The notes under the pieces are model-generated. The model was not told the DNA's origin. It made no database searches and was given only the letters and a program-made list of their open reading frames with translations. From NCBI GenBank assembly GCA_020047835.1, contig JAIFNJ010000051.1, forward strand, positions 1 to 13,459: DNA of 13,459 nucleotides, in the 5' to 3' direction. This DNA is from Bacteroidota bacterium (GTDB lineage: Bacteria > Bacteroidota > Bacteroidia > Bacteroidales > SZUA-534). Below are positions 12,737 through 13,459 of the stretch, one piece after another. How positions within the stretch are numbered: position 1 is the stretch's first letter; the number at the start of each line of letters is the position of its first letter. The translations under genes and the position numbers were made by a program.

Positions 12737-13293
12737 ATTCCGGTCTTTTTAGCATTTAACATATCTTGTAATTTTTTTCTTGCTCTGGAATAACTCGTGC
12801 GTACATTGGCATTGGTCATTCCTAAAATTTCACTTATTTCTTCGTGATCATATCCTTCAATTAAATGTAAGGTTATTAACACGCGATAACTTTCAGGAAG
12901 TTCAGCAATTACTTGCTTTACTTCGGCTACACGCTGAGCAGTTTCTTCCAATATTTCAGTATCGTCTTCATCAATAATCGCTATTTTGTGCTCATCCAAA
13001 GGGGTCTGCTCAATTCTTCTTTTTTTTAAAACATCCAACGAACGGTTTACTACTATTTTTCGAAGCCAAGCTCCAAAACTTACCTCCTCTTTATAAGTTT
13101 GGATGTTTTTAAAAGCTGATAAAAACGCCTCTTGCATCACATCCTCGGCTTCCATTCGGTCATTCACCAATCGCAAACTAGTATTATACATGGCTTTATA
13201 GTACAGTTTATAGATCTCAAATTGTGCTTTGGCATTACCATTTCGGCAATCATCTATAAGTTCTTGATGAATATTTTTGTACTTTTCTCCCAC
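12724..13293 (-). CDS. ECF-type RNA polymerase sigma factor
   Basis: A sigma-70 family protein of 189 residues with only regions 2 and 4, the size and layout of extracytoplasmic-function (ECF) sigma factors. Region 2 covers about residues 10-93, with AEDVMQEAFLSAFKNI (49-64) and FGAWLRKIVVNRSLDVLKKRR (73-93), the core-binding and -10-recognition parts. Region 4 covers about 121-178, with LPESYRVLITLHLIEGYDHE and the helix-turn-helix EEISEILGMTNANVRTSYSRARKKL (151-175), which reads the -35 element. The acidic linker (IAIIDEDDTEILEE) is typical. It heads an operon with the putative anti-sigma and the DUF4097-type protein; the likely set-up is release on an envelope signal. Target promoters cannot be identified here. 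Confidence 0.93.
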   Translation of the reverse strand: MGEKYKNIHQELIDDCRNGNAKAQFEIYKLYYKAMYNTSLRLVNDRMEAEDVMQEAFLSAFKNIQTYKEEVSFGAWLRKIVVNRSLDVLKKRRIEQTPLDEHKIAIIDEDDTEILEETAQRVAEVKQVIAELPESYRVLITLHLIEGYDHEEISEILGMTNANVRTSYSRARKKLQDMLNAKKTGIWMN

Positions 13294-13410
13294 TACTCTA
13301 TTATTTTTCTAATTCAATAACGACATTTTTTTTAGAATGCAACACAGCAGCAAATTCTATTTTAAAAGATTTCGTTTTAAAAGGAACTCAAAAAAAAGAC
13401 TTCCTATTTA

Positions 13411-13418
13411 TAAATTTG
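13411..13418 (+). promoter_or_regulatory. Isolated plus-strand TAnnTTTG match near the window edge
   Basis: TAAATTTG is an exact match to the -7 consensus and lies in the 166-bp upstream region of the sigma-factor operon, pointing out of the window. It could belong to a divergent gene beyond the edge. No -33 box is found at the right distance. Confidence 0.25.
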
Positions 13419-13459
13419 TGACACTTTTTTTTGTTAGTTCGTATTATTCTACCAAAGTT

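Noticed and set aside
13351..13359. Minus-strand TAGAATTTG as promoter of the sigma operon
   Set aside because: It has one base too many for TAnnTTTG and no -33 box at a suitable distance.
1..13459. CRISPR arrays, tRNA or rRNA genes, restriction or toxin-antitoxin systems, phage genes
   Set aside because: No regularly spaced direct repeats, cloverleaf-like sequences or hallmark proteins were seen. The lone RHH protein has an SPFH gene beside it and no toxin partner.

Overview
The window is AT-rich chromosomal DNA from a member of the Bacteroidota, probably Bacteroidales/Marinilabiliales-like, though genus is not readable from the sequence. The evidence is several families largely confined to that phylum (DUF4293, DUF4301, DUF6146-like), short AT-rich leaders without clear Shine-Dalgarno sites, and promoters with the phylum's TAnnTTTG -7 element and TTTG -33 element.

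Layout: (1) 151-561, a small secreted DUF6146-like protein, convergent with (2) 590-1564 (-), pabB for p-aminobenzoate/folate synthesis. (3) 1849-4787, a three-gene plus-strand cluster: a four-helix DUF4293 membrane protein, a coiled-coil lipoprotein and a secreted TPR protein. (4) 4788-5088, a gene-free gap with a terminator-like hairpin and a roughly 197-bp element with long imperfect inverted terminal arms and GC-rich internal palindromes, resembling a MITE/REP-type repeat. (5) 5089-8143, a putative export cluster: the N-terminal piece of a split LysO lysine exporter, then one 616-codon ORF joining the C-terminal piece of LysO to a complete S37-family serine peptidase, then an EamA/DMT transporter and a strong hairpin terminator. 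(6) 8237-9327 (-), an SPFH/band-7 membrane protein followed by a 57-residue Arc-type ribbon-helix-helix protein. (7) 9533-11110, DUF4301, whose motifs resemble UDP-sugar pyrophosphorylases. (8) 11161-13293 (-), an operon of overlapping genes: ECF sigma factor, single-pass membrane protein (putative anti-sigma) and a secreted DUF4097-type repeat protein.

The most unusual item is the LysO-S37 peptidase ORF. Its junction falls where the last LysO helix should be, and the helix present instead reads as a lipoprotein signal peptide with its own in-frame ATG (5915) and lipobox Cys. A T8 tract lies just upstream. Loss of one T would separate the ORF into two genes overlapping by 7 nt. It may therefore be a true exporter-peptidase fusion, a slippage-controlled pair, or a sequencing indel, and the sequence alone cannot decide. 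Other points of interest are the inverted-repeat element, the SPFH/RHH pair and the nucleotidyltransferase-like signature of DUF4301.
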